A DNA stretch of 64,000 nucleotides. Source: Streptomyces sp. NBC_01754. Its GTDB lineage: Bacteria; Actinomycetota; Actinomycetes; Streptomycetales; Streptomycetaceae. Positions 8,729-17,127 of this stretch are shown in pieces. Location of the stretch: the NCBI RefSeq assembly GCF_035918015.1, contig NZ_CP109132.1, positions 744,001 through 808,000 of the forward strand, written 5' to 3'. The translations under genes were made by a program, and so were the position numbers. Below the pieces are notes generated by a model. The model worked only from the letters and a program-made list of their open reading frames with translations. It was not told where the DNA came from and did not search any database. The stretch's first letter is position 1, and every line of letters begins with the position of its first letter.

Positions 8729-10302
8729 CCACGACCGCCCCGGGCCTCATCGCCCGCCTGACCGACCAGCCCGACGCCACCGCGCTCATCCGCTGCCGTA
8801 AGGGGACCTCCCGGACGACCAGCCGCGGCCACCTGGTGCGGGGGTGCCACAGCACGGCGCAGGCCCTGTACCGGGCCGGTGTCCGGCCCGGCCACAAGGC
8901 CGTCGTGATGACCCGCGACGCGTACGACCTCACCGCCGTCGCGTACGCCCTGTGCTCTCTGGGCGCCGTACCCGTCCTGATCGAGCCGCGCGCCGAGGTG
9001 CGCCGCTGCCTGCGGGACATCGCGCCGGACGTGTTCATCGGCGAACCGCTGGCCCAGCTCGGACGCCAGGTCCTGGGGTGGGGGCGCCCGCACATCCGCA
9101 TCCCCCTGGTCACCGGACGGCCGCTGCTCGCTCCGGGCCGGCGTCTGGCGACCCGGGCGACGGGCGGCGGTGTCCCGGCTCCGCACCCGCGGGAACCCGA
9201 CGGTGACGCGTTGGCCGTCGTCGCCTTCACCTCCGGTTCCACCGGCCGTCCCAAAGGCGCGGAATACCGCTACGACACCCTGGCGGGACAACTCGACGCG
9301 CTCACCACGCTGCTGGCCCCCCGGCCCGAGGACGTACTCCTCGCGGGGTTCCTTCCGGTGGCGATGCTCGGCCCCCTCCTGGGCCTGACCACCCTCGTCC
9401 CGGCCGTGAACCACCTGTCCCCGGCACGCACCCCGCCGAAGGAACTCGTCGAGCCGATCCTGAGGCACCAGGTCACCAAGATCATCGCCTCGCCCGCCGT
9501 GCTCACCCTGATCGCCGGTCACTGCGCCCGCCACGGCATCACCCTGTCCTCGGTCCGGCAGATCCTCTCCTTCGGCGCCCCGCTGCGTCTTCCCCTCGCC
9601 GAGGCACTGCGCGAGGCCGTGCCGGACGCCACCGAGATCCTCAGCGTCTACGGCGCCACCGAATGCCTGCCCGTCTCCGCCATCGACGACCACGACCTGC
9701 GGGCCTCACGCATCCGGCCGCCGGCCGGGCAGACCGGTACGTGCCTGGGCAGGCCGCTGCCCGGTGTCCACCCCCGGATCCTGGACGCGGACCCCACGGG
9801 GCTCGGCGAGATCGCCGTCGCCGGCCCCACCGTGAGCCCCGGCTACCACGGACGCCCTGACGCGGACGCCGCCACGAAGAGCGTCACCAGCCGTGGCGTA
9901 CTGCACCGCACCGGAGATCTCGGCCGGCTCGACGACCAGGGCCGCCTGTGGTTCCTCGGCCGCAAGGCCCACCTGGTCACCGGTACCGGCTCCGCCCTGA
10001 CCACCGAGGACGTCGAGACCGCGGCCGACACCGCGCCCGGCATTCGCCGCACCGCTCTGGTCGGCGTCGGCACGGCCGGCTGCCAACTGCCCGTCCTGTG
10101 CGTGGAGCCCATGCCTTCCACCCCCCGGGCCGCCGCCCTGGCAGCCGTACGCACCGCTCTGGAGCGCCATCCGGAAGGACACCGCATCGACGTCCTGCTG
10201 CCGCATCCCGGCTTTCCCACCGATCCCCGGCACAACTCCAAGATCGACCGCCCACGGCTGGCGGACTGGGCCGCCGAGCGCCTGCGCGGGAGGACCCGAT
10301 GA
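8725..10302 (+). CDS. oleC: OleC-like AMP-ligase-fold beta-lactone synthetase
   Basis: 525 residues of the adenylate-forming superfamily. The P-loop SGSTGRPKG starts near residue 169, the A5 region reads YGATECLPVS near 309, and the C-terminal lysine motif reads RHNSK near 502. YGATE followed by LPVS, and RHNxK in place of the usual PRTxSGK, are what I recall as distinctive of OleC, which adenylates a beta-hydroxy acid and closes it to a beta-lactone instead of making a CoA ester. ATG 8725 overlaps the oleB stop and has GAGGAA 4 nt upstream. No carrier domain is attached, unlike NRPS or PKS loading domains. The plausible alternative is a fatty acyl-AMP ligase that loads the downstream ACP. 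Confidence 0.83.
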   Translation: MTTTAPGLIARLTDQPDATALIRCRKGTSRTTSRGHLVRGCHSTAQALYRAGVRPGHKAVVMTRDAYDLTAVAYALCSLGAVPVLIEPRAEVRRCLRDIAPDVFIGEPLAQLGRQVLGWGRPHIRIPLVTGRPLLAPGRRLATRATGGGVPAPHPREPDGDALAVVAFTSGSTGRPKGAEYRYDTLAGQLDALTTLLAPRPEDVLLAGFLPVAMLGPLLGLTTLVPAVNHLSPARTPPKELVEPILRHQVTKIIASPAVLTLIAGHCARHGITLSSVRQILSFGAPLRLPLAEALREAVPDATEILSVYGATECLPVSAIDDHDLRASRIRPPAGQTGTCLGRPLPGVHPRILDADPTGLGEIAVAGPTVSPGYHGRPDADAATKSVTSRGVLHRTGDLGRLDDQGRLWFLGRKAHLVTGTGSALTTEDVETAADTAPGIRRTALVGVGTAGCQLPVLCVEPMPSTPRAAALAAVRTALERHPEGHRIDVLLPHPGFPTDPRHNSKIDRPRLADWAAERLRGRTR

Positions 10303-11354
10303 AGGTACTGGTCACCGGGGGCAGCGGCTTCCTGGGTCTGGAGCTCTGCCGGCGGTTGACGGAGCGCGGCATCGCCACGTCCTCTCTCGCCCGCCGCCCC
10401 AGCACCGCGCTGGAACGGCTGGGCGTGCGGCAGCACCTGGGTGACCTCGCCGACGCGCACGCCGTCTCCCGCGCGGTCGCCGGATGCGACGCCGTCATCC
10501 ACAACGCCGCTCTGGCCGGGGTCAGCGGCCCGACGCGGCTCTACTGGGCCACCAATGTCGTCGGCACCCGCAACGTGATCGAACAGTGCCGTACCCACCA
10601 GGTGCGCAGGCTCGTCCACACCTCGACCGCCAGCGTCGCCTTCCGCCCCGGTGGCCTGGAGGGCGTCGCCGAGGACCTCCCTCGTCCTGACGGCCACCTG
10701 GCCGCCTATCCCCGGAGCAAAGCCGCTGCCGAGGCTCTGGTCCTCACGGCCCACAGCCCGGAGCTGGCCACCGTCTCACTGCGTCCGCACATCATCTGGG
10801 GCCCGGGCGACCCCCACTTCGCCCCCGCCCTCGCGCGCGCCGTACGGGCCGGGCGTCTGCTGATGCCCGGCGACGGCGGCAACCTCGTGGACACCACTCA
10901 TCTCCGCACCGCCGCCCACGCCCACCTCCTCGCCCTGGACCGCCTGCGACAGTCACCCGAGGCGGGCGGCCGGGCCTACTTCGTCAGCCAGGACGACCCG
11001 CGCCCCTTGCGTGAGATCGCCGGCCACTTCCTGCGTGCCGCGGGTATCAGCGCCCGCTGGTGCGCCGTCCCACCGCGTCTGGCGACGGCCGCGGCCGCCG
11101 TCAGCGACACATGCCTGCGCACGGTCCGCAGCCCGCGCACCCTGGCCCTGAGCCGCTTCCTGGTGGCGGAACTCCTGCAACCGCACTATTTCGACCTGAC
11201 CGCAGCGCGCCGCGAGCTGTCGTTCGAACCGCCGATCGGATTCGAGGCCGGCCTCGCGGAACTCACCCGGACCGCCCCGTCCGCCTTCGAGGGCAGCTCG
11301 AAGAAAGGAAGGACACCGTGCCCGAAACCTACGACACCCTCCGTTCCGTCCTGA
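10299..11354 (+). CDS. oleD: OleD-like NAD(P)-dependent reductase (extended SDR, 3-beta-HSD type)
   Basis: 351 residues with an N-terminal Rossmann motif TGGSGFLG and a catalytic YPRSK (Tyr-x-x-x-Lys) about halfway. The fold matches the 3-beta-hydroxysteroid dehydrogenase/epimerase group to which OleD belongs. OleD reduces the beta-keto acid made by OleA to the beta-hydroxy acid used by OleC. ATG 10299 overlaps the oleC stop by 4 bp. The 3' end overlaps the following ACP gene by 37 bp, longer than the other junctions, and the last residues are serine-, lysine- and proline-rich and probably unstructured. The order A-B-C-D with overlaps supports a single transcript. Confidence 0.82.
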   Translation: MKVLVTGGSGFLGLELCRRLTERGIATSSLARRPSTALERLGVRQHLGDLADAHAVSRAVAGCDAVIHNAALAGVSGPTRLYWATNVVGTRNVIEQCRTHQVRRLVHTSTASVAFRPGGLEGVAEDLPRPDGHLAAYPRSKAAAEALVLTAHSPELATVSLRPHIIWGPGDPHFAPALARAVRAGRLLMPGDGGNLVDTTHLRTAAHAHLLALDRLRQSPEAGGRAYFVSQDDPRPLREIAGHFLRAAGISARWCAVPPRLATAAAAVSDTCLRTVRSPRTLALSRFLVAELLQPHYFDLTAARRELSFEPPIGFEAGLAELTRTAPSAFEGSSKKGRTPCPKPTTPSVPS

Positions 11355-11578
11355 CCAGCTCCCTCCGTGTCCCCGACGACGTCATCCACCCCGGGGCCAC
11401 GCTGGAGCAACTGGGCCTGGACTCCCTGGCCCTGACGGAGCTGGTACTGATCCTGCACGAACGCTTCGCGGTCAGGATCAGTAAGGAGTACGCCCGTCCC
11501 GGCAGGACCGTCACCGAAGTCGCCGAACACCTCGACGCCCTGCGCGCGGGCGGCACGAGGACGGCGGCACCCTCATGA
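11318..11578 (+). CDS. Acyl carrier protein
   Basis: 86 residues from GTG 11318, preceded by AAGGAAGGA. The phosphopantetheine site is GLDSLALTE with Ser36, the usual position for a free-standing ACP. It begins inside the last 37 bp of the OleD-like gene and its stop overlaps the KAS II start (ATGA). Known ole clusters act on CoA-bound chains, so a carrier protein in this operon suggests that one condensation partner is ACP-bound, perhaps delivered by the KAS II or the divergent PKS. This is inference. Confidence 0.9.
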   Translation: MPETYDTLRSVLTSSLRVPDDVIHPGATLEQLGLDSLALTELVLILHERFAVRISKEYARPGRTVTEVAEHLDALRAGGTRTAAPS

Positions 11579-12801
11579 CGGCGCCCGTCGCCGTCACCGG
11601 TCTCGGTCTGATCACCCCGGGCGGAGAAGGCGCCGACGCCACCTGGAGCGCGGTCTGCCACGGCGTGGGCACCTCGGCCACCGACCCCGTACTCGCCGGC
11701 CTGCCCGTCGACTTCTCCTGCCGTGTGCCTCTCTCGTCCGACGCCCTGGACCAGCGCGTCGGACGGACCGCGTGGCGTATGTCTCGGGACGCGAAACTCG
11801 CGGTGCTCGCCGCCCGCGAGGCCGTACACGACGCCGGCCTCGATCCCCGGACCTGGAACGGCGCCCGGGTCGCCGTCGTCATCGGCCGCGGACTCGGAGC
11901 GGGCGCGGTGCACGAAGAACAGGCCAGGCGCCTGGAGGAACTGGGCGCCGACATGGTCTCGGCGCTCACCATCCCCCAGATCATCCCGAACATGGCGGTC
12001 GGCGAGGTCTCCATCGACCTCAAGGCCCACGGCCCCAGCCTCGCTCCGGCCACCGCCTGCGCCTCCGGCGCCACCGCCGTCGCCGTGGCCCGCGACCTCC
12101 TGGTCTCCGGTCAGTGCGACGTCGCGGTGGCCGGAGGCACGGAAGCGGCGATCAGCCGCTTGGTGACCACCGGCTTCTGGCGTCTGGGCTCCCTGTCCCA
12201 ACGCTCCGACGCGGTCACCGAGGCGTCCCGGCCCTTCGCCGCCGACCGTGACGGTTTCGTCATGGGGGAAGGCGCGGGCGTCCTCGTCCTGGAACGGGTG
12301 GAGCACGCCGCCGCTCGCGGCGCCCGCTCCCGCGCCCGGTTGGCGGGCTGCGGCAGCACCTCGGACGCCCACCACCCCACCGCGCCGGACCCGGGAGCCC
12401 ACGGTGCCGAGTCGGCCCTGCGCGCCGCGCTGGCACAGGCAGGGCTGGCCGCGCACGAGGTCGACCACGTCAACGCGCACGGCACCTCCACCCCGCTCAA
12501 CGACGCCGGGGAGGCCGCTCTGATCGCCCGCGTGCTGCCGCACCGCCCCAGCGTCACCGCGCCCAAGGGCGTGCTCGGCCACAGCCTGGGCGCGGCGGGA
12601 GCCGTCGAGGCGGCGCTGACCGTACTCGCCGTCGAGCACCGTACAGCGCCACCGATCGCCAACCTGCGAGCTCCGGCACCCGAGTTCGACATCGACTGTG
12701 TCACCGAACGGCCACGCGGGCAGGACATCCGCGTAGCCGTCAGCCATTCCTTCGGCTTCGGCGGCCACAACGTCGTCCTCGCACTGGTCAGGGCTTCCTG
12801 A
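11575..12801 (+). CDS. Beta-ketoacyl-ACP synthase II (KAS II)
   Basis: 408 residues with the full Cys-His-His triad: Cys162 in ATACASG, His302 in NAHGTS and His336 in GHSLGAAG, followed by FGFGGHN near the C-terminus. The active-site Cys rules out a chain-length factor, and no partner chain-length factor is adjacent, so this is not a canonical type II aromatic PKS pair. It most likely elongates a chain on the ACP encoded immediately upstream. It is the last gene of the six-gene operon; a large hairpin follows its stop. Confidence 0.9.
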   Translation: MTAPVAVTGLGLITPGGEGADATWSAVCHGVGTSATDPVLAGLPVDFSCRVPLSSDALDQRVGRTAWRMSRDAKLAVLAAREAVHDAGLDPRTWNGARVAVVIGRGLGAGAVHEEQARRLEELGADMVSALTIPQIIPNMAVGEVSIDLKAHGPSLAPATACASGATAVAVARDLLVSGQCDVAVAGGTEAAISRLVTTGFWRLGSLSQRSDAVTEASRPFAADRDGFVMGEGAGVLVLERVEHAAARGARSRARLAGCGSTSDAHHPTAPDPGAHGAESALRAALAQAGLAAHEVDHVNAHGTSTPLNDAGEAALIARVLPHRPSVTAPKGVLGHSLGAAGAVEAALTVLAVEHRTAPPIANLRAPAPEFDIDCVTERPRGQDIRVAVSHSFGFGGHNVVLALVRAS

Positions 12802-12807
12802 ACGGCT

Positions 12808-12847
12808 CGGCAGGCGCCCCGTCACGGGCGGATGACGCCGCCTGCCG
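12808..12847 (+). terminator. Probable terminator of the ole-like operon
   Basis: A 9-bp perfect stem (CGGCAGGCG at 12808-12816 with CGCCTGCCG at 12839-12847) encloses a smaller CCCG/CGGG hairpin. It lies 7 nt after the KAS II stop. There is no T tract, as is common for Streptomyces terminators. Confidence 0.45.
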
Positions 12848-13332
12848 GACGCGGACGGCGAGGTCTCGATCACCACGCGGCCGCCGGGGTACGTGCTGAA
12901 CACCGACGCCGCCGACGTGGACTCCGCGCTCTTCACCGAGCAGGTCACACGCGCCCGCCGACTGGAGGAGCACGGCGCCCCGGAGCAGACGGTGGAACGG
13001 CTGAAGTCCGCGATGACGCTCTGGCGGGGAGACTGCCCGACCGGCATGGACAGCGGCCCGCCGGGCAACCGGGCCCGTCAGCTCGACGAGGAACGGCTCG
13101 CCGCGCTCGAACCGCGCATCCGGATGGAGCTGGAACTCGGGCGGCACGACCGGCTGATCGGCGAGTTGCAGATGCTCACGCACGAGCACCCTCTGCGGGA
13201 GAGAGCAAGCGGTCAGCTCATGCAGGCCCTGTACCGGTCGGAGCGGCAGGCTGAGGCGCCGGACGTCTTCCAGACCGGGCGCTGCGGTGGTGACGGGACT
13301 GCCCCGCTCGTGCCTGGAGCTGGGCCCCGGGG
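12842..13332 (+). pseudogene. Remnant of a SARP/AfsR-type transcriptional activator (BTAD domain only)
   Basis: An open frame from about 12842 reads like the junction and bacterial transcriptional activation domain of SARP regulators: RPPGYVL, then a helical stretch ending AMTLWRG, then RMELELGRHD, then LMQALYRSERQAEA. The N-terminal winged-helix DNA-binding domain is absent, since the KAS II gene ends immediately upstream. Near 13270-13290 the expected end of the family moves into another frame, where LELGPG can be read, so a frameshift also occurred. I infer a dead pathway regulator. It may mark the old end of the biosynthetic cluster. Confidence 0.7.
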
Positions 13333-15600
13333 TCAGCCCGACTTCGGCGGTTTCTGCGCGTCGAAGGCGAAGAGGGTGTTCTGGGCAGCGGCCACGATCA
13401 CCGCCCGCCCCGCGACGGTCACGCGCGGGCTTGCGTCCTGCTCGCCCGTCAGACCGTCGGCCTGCGGGTCCGTTGACCACAGGTGTGTGCCGTCGTACGG
13501 CGACAGCGCGACCACCCGGCCGGTGGCCGAGCTGAAGTACAGCGCGCCGGCTCCCGCGACGGGACCCGACGCACCCTCCACGCCGGTCTGCCGCGACCAC
13601 TTCTCCTGGCCGGTCGCGGGGTCGAGCGCTGTGACGCGACCCGTCTGCCCGCTCACGTAGACGGTGCCGTCCGCCATGCCGGGCGTCCCCGCGTACGTCC
13701 TGGCCAGCCGGGAGTACGTGACCTTCCCCGAGGCGGGGTCGACCCGCGCCACCCCGTCGTAGCCGGTCTGCGCCGCTCCCTCCATGTGCCGCCGGAGGAG
13801 TACGAGACTGCCGTCGGCGACGCCCATCGGCACGGCGGGGCCGTCGACCGCGATGGGCCTGCCCAGGGCCCCCGAGTCACGGTCGACCGTGTACAGGGTG
13901 GGGTGGCGCACCTCCGAGGCGTCCACCTCCGCGTCCGTCGCGCACATCGCGAAGAGCTGCGGGCCCGCCGGGACGGGAGCACACTGCGTACGCGCGGGGA
14001 ACGACGACGTCCATGTGACCTCGCCGCTGGACGCCTCCCGGGCCTCGAAGCGGGAGTTGGAGGCGTCGACCGTCACGACGGCGGAGCCGATCACGACGGC
14101 GTCCCGAGTCCGGCCCGTGACGGCCGTCGACTGGGCGCCGGACGGCACGGACCACAGCTCCCGGCCGTCGTCCGCGTCGACGGCCACGACCTCGCTGGGA
14201 GGGTCCTGCGGGGCGTCCTGGGCGGCGAAGCGGTACCCGAGGACCGTGTCGGCGGTGGCGCCCACCAGGTGCATGCCCTGGACGGGGACGCCCGGACTCC
14301 TCACCGTCCACTCCCGCGAGCCGTCCAGCGCCCTGACACGGGTCGCGACAACTCCGCCGCCCCCGCAGAACAGCGCGTCGCCGCGCGCGAGGCAACGCAG
14401 TTCGTCGGGGATGTCCTCACGACCGCCCGGCACGGTCCTGCGCCACGGTCCGAAGCCGTCCGGAAGCGCGGCACCCCGCGCCGCGACGCTGCTGCTGCCC
14501 TCGCCGCCGCCGTTCCCTCCGAAGCCGCCGGCCTCCAGTACGGCGACTCCCCCGCCGATCGCCGCCACCGCCACCGCGGCCGCGAGCACAGGACGCCATC
14601 GGCGGTTCGGACGGCGGCCGACGGGAGTACCGGTGCTCTCCTTGTCGGGACCGTCGGGGACGGTGGCCGGGGCCGCGGGCGGGCCGGTGGCCGGGGCGAT
14701 CGGCGCCGGAGTGGCCGGCGTCGCGAGGTGATGCTGGGTGACCACATCACGGGTACGGCCCCCGACGGCCCCGTTCGTGCCGGTCCCGCCGAGATCGTCC
14801 GGCAGGTCCCGCAGCAGCACCAGAAGTTCGTCCGCCGAGGGGCGCCCCTCGGGATCCTTGTCCAGGCACGACTCGACGACCACGCGCAGAGCCACCGGCA
14901 CGTCGCCCAGCGTCGGCTCCTCGTGCACTACCTGATAAGCCGTCAGGTACGGGCTGTCCGCGTCGAAGGGCCCGTGGCCCGTCGCCGAGTACACCAGCAG
15001 CGTCCCCAGCGAGAAGACATCGGACCGCGGCCCCACACCACGCGGGTCGCGCAACTGCTCCGGCGACATGAAGGGCGGCGTACCGATGACCCGCCCCGTC
15101 ATCGTCAACGTCTGCTGGTCCACGGCCCGCGAGATGCCGAAGTCGATGACGCGCGGTCCCTCGGGCGAGAGCACGACGTTCGAGGGCTTCAGGTCACGGT
15201 GGACGACATCCACCCGGTGGATGTCGCGCAGCGCCTCCGCCAGCCCGATGGCGAGCCGCCTCAGCTCCGCTCCGTACAGCGGGCCCTTCGTGGCAATGTG
15301 CTGGGCGAGCGTGTCCCCCTCGATGTAGGTCGTCGCCATCCACGGCCGCTCGGCCTCAGGGGCGGCGTCGACCACCGCGGCGGTGAACGCCCCGCTCACC
15401 CGCCTCGCCGCCGCCACCTCCTGCCGGAAACGGATGCGGAACTCGTCGTCCCCCGCGAACTGCTGGTGGATCAGTTTGACCGCGACAGGCCGCCCCGAAC
15501 TCGTACGGGCCAGAAAGACCGTGCCCATGCCACCCGAGCCGAGCCGCGCCTCAAGCGGATAGCCGCCGATCTCGGCTGGATCACCCCCGCGCAGCGACAC
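13333..15600 (-). CDS. Membrane Ser/Thr protein kinase with PQQ-like beta-propeller sensor
   Basis: 755 residues from GTG 15600, chosen because GGAGG (15610-15614, complement) sits 9 nt upstream and the kinase fold begins shortly after; upstream in-frame starts have no support. Kinase motifs: GSGGMG at 21-26, VAVK near 42, HRDLKPSN near 134 and DFGIS near 154. A proline- and threonine-rich linker follows, one membrane segment of alanines and valines near 320, then an extracytoplasmic region with repeated blocks of the type TALDPATGQEKW, typical of PQQ-binding-like beta-propellers. This is the AfsK-like eukaryotic-type kinase layout; its substrate is unknown. The stop converges on the SARP remnant. 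SARPs are known targets of such kinases, so a former kinase-SARP pair is possible but not shown. Confidence 0.9.
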   Translation of the reverse strand: MSLRGGDPAEIGGYPLEARLGSGGMGTVFLARTSSGRPVAVKLIHQQFAGDDEFRIRFRQEVAAARRVSGAFTAAVVDAAPEAERPWMATTYIEGDTLAQHIATKGPLYGAELRRLAIGLAEALRDIHRVDVVHRDLKPSNVVLSPEGPRVIDFGISRAVDQQTLTMTGRVIGTPPFMSPEQLRDPRGVGPRSDVFSLGTLLVYSATGHGPFDADSPYLTAYQVVHEEPTLGDVPVALRVVVESCLDKDPEGRPSADELLVLLRDLPDDLGGTGTNGAVGGRTRDVVTQHHLATPATPAPIAPATGPPAAPATVPDGPDKESTGTPVGRRPNRRWRPVLAAAVAVAAIGGGVAVLEAGGFGGNGGGEGSSSVAARGAALPDGFGPWRRTVPGGREDIPDELRCLARGDALFCGGGGVVATRVRALDGSREWTVRSPGVPVQGMHLVGATADTVLGYRFAAQDAPQDPPSEVVAVDADDGRELWSVPSGAQSTAVTGRTRDAVVIGSAVVTVDASNSRFEAREASSGEVTWTSSFPARTQCAPVPAGPQLFAMCATDAEVDASEVRHPTLYTVDRDSGALGRPIAVDGPAVPMGVADGSLVLLRRHMEGAAQTGYDGVARVDPASGKVTYSRLARTYAGTPGMADGTVYVSGQTGRVTALDPATGQEKWSRQTGVEGASGPVAGAGALYFSSATGRVVALSPYDGTHLWSTDPQADGLTGEQDASPRVTVAGRAVIVAAAQNTLFAFDAQKPPKSG

Positions 15601-15998
15601 TCTTCCCGACCTCCCGTCCCCCGCGCACCCCTGCCACACGGGCCTGCTTACCTGTCTGGCACACAAACTAGCCGCAGGGCGGTACGCCGGAGCGCGGCGG
15701 GTGAGCAACAGGGAGCCCAGGGCGGCTCCCGTGCCGCACGCGGCGAAGCCCGCCAGGAGTACGGCGCGGCGTCGTCCCACCCGCGTCCGCGTCGAAACGC
15801 CGACGTCCGGGAGTCCGGGCCCCCTCGCCGGGAACAGCGGGTCCGGTCGGCACGGTTGCACCGACCGAGGGACCGGCGCCGCACGGGCGGGGAACACGGG
15901 AGCCACAAGGCCGTCCGCCCCACCAGGATCCGGTCCCAGGACCGCGGTACGCCCGCCGCGCCCACTCGGACCAAGACGTGTTTCCGCAGGAGGACTTC
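15601..15998. other. Intergenic region between divergent kinase and deacetylase genes
   Basis: About 400 bp with no convincing gene. It holds the Shine-Dalgarno sites of both neighbours and presumably their promoters. The kinase frame stays open upstream to about 15906, but that extension has no domain match and no ribosome binding site. Confidence 0.5.
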
Positions 15999-16835
15999 AT
16001 GACGACTGACCGGCCCTTGACGCTCATGGCCGTGCACGCCCACCCCGACGACGAGGCCACCGGAACCGGAGGGGTTCTCGCCCGGTACGCGGCGGAAGGC
16101 GTCCGCACGGTTCTCGTGACGTGTACCGACGGCGGTTGCGGTGACGGAACGGGAGGTGTCAAGCCGGGAGATCCCGGGCACGATCCGGCGGCCGTCGCCT
16201 TGATGCGCCGCCAAGAACTCAGGGCGAGCTGTGACGTCCTGAAGATCAGCGATCTGGAGACACTGGACTACGCCGACTCCGGAATGAGCGGCTGGCCGAG
16301 CAACGACGCTCCCGGGTCCTTCTGGCAGACCCCCGTGGAGGAAGGCGCCGCCCGACTCGCCGAACTCATGCGGCACTACCGGCCCGACGTGGTCGTCACC
16401 TACGACGAGAACGGCTTCTACGGCCACCCCGACCACATCCAGGCCCACCGCATCACGATGGCGGCGCTGGAGATGACCGCTCTGACGCCGAAGGTGTACT
16501 GGACGACGATGCCCCGCTCGTTGATGCAGCGGTTCGGGGAGACCATGCGCGAGTTCCATGAGGACATGCCGGAGCCGGATCCTGCCGAGGCCGCCGCGAT
16601 GGCCGAGATCGGCCTCCCCGACGACGAGATCACCACGTGGGTGGACACCACCGCGTTCAGCGGTCAGAAGTTCGACGCGCTGGCCGCGCACGCCAGTCAG
16701 GGCGAGAACATCTTCTTCCTCAGGATGGGCAAAGAGAGGTTCGGTGAGCTGATGGGCACGGAGACCTTCGTACGGGTCAAGGACGCCACCGGCGCGTCCG
16801 TACCCGAGAACGATCTCTTCGCCGGACTGCGCTGA
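15999..16835 (+). CDS. PIG-L / LmbE family zinc deacetylase
   Basis: 278 residues from ATG 15999, with AGGAGG at 15988-15993 and a 5-nt gap. The metal and catalytic motif AHPDDE lies at the N-terminus and the second motif GHPDH in the middle, as in GlcNAc-PI deacetylases, MshB and mycothiol conjugate amidase Mca. These enzymes remove an acetyl or acyl group from an amine using Zn2+. Length and the MAVHAHPDDE start resemble Mca/MshB, but sequence alone does not separate mycothiol metabolism from a sugar deacetylase of secondary metabolism. It is monocistronic; the next gene is broken. Confidence 0.85.
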   Translation: MTTDRPLTLMAVHAHPDDEATGTGGVLARYAAEGVRTVLVTCTDGGCGDGTGGVKPGDPGHDPAAVALMRRQELRASCDVLKISDLETLDYADSGMSGWPSNDAPGSFWQTPVEEGAARLAELMRHYRPDVVVTYDENGFYGHPDHIQAHRITMAALEMTALTPKVYWTTMPRSLMQRFGETMREFHEDMPEPDPAEAAAMAEIGLPDDEITTWVDTTAFSGQKFDALAAHASQGENIFFLRMGKERFGELMGTETFVRVKDATGASVPENDLFAGLR

Positions 16836-17127
16836 TCCGTGGAACCGTGCTGATCCGCCCGTCCGGCCTGGGCCCGGGGCCCGGAAACGCACGTCGGCCG
16901 CACGGAGCGGTCGAGCGGGTCACACACCCGGAGTCCTGTCCACGCCGGTTCCCCTCCGACAGCCCCGCGTCCAGGCCCTCACGACGGGAAGCCGGAACTC
17001 GGCGTGGCGAACAGGGCTCCTGGTGGCCCGCCGCGGCCACCGCCGGATCGAGGGTTCGGTTTCCCGAACCCCCGATCCGGGGGCGGGCACGATCGATCGC
17101 CGCGCCCCGCCCGCCGAGGATGAGGGC

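Noticed and set aside
6756..12801. Operon considered as a lipstatin-type cluster
   Set aside because: Lipstatin loci carry two OleA homologues, an NRPS and a formyltransferase; none is seen here, while OleB, an ACP, a KAS II and a PKS are.
11575..12801. KAS II considered as half of a type II aromatic PKS
   Set aside because: No chain-length factor, ketoreductase or cyclase of that type is adjacent, and the condensing enzyme stands alone with its ACP.
15600..15906. N-terminal extension of the Ser/Thr kinase
   Set aside because: The frame is open, but a strong GGAGG precedes the GTG at 15600 and the extension has no kinase or signal content.
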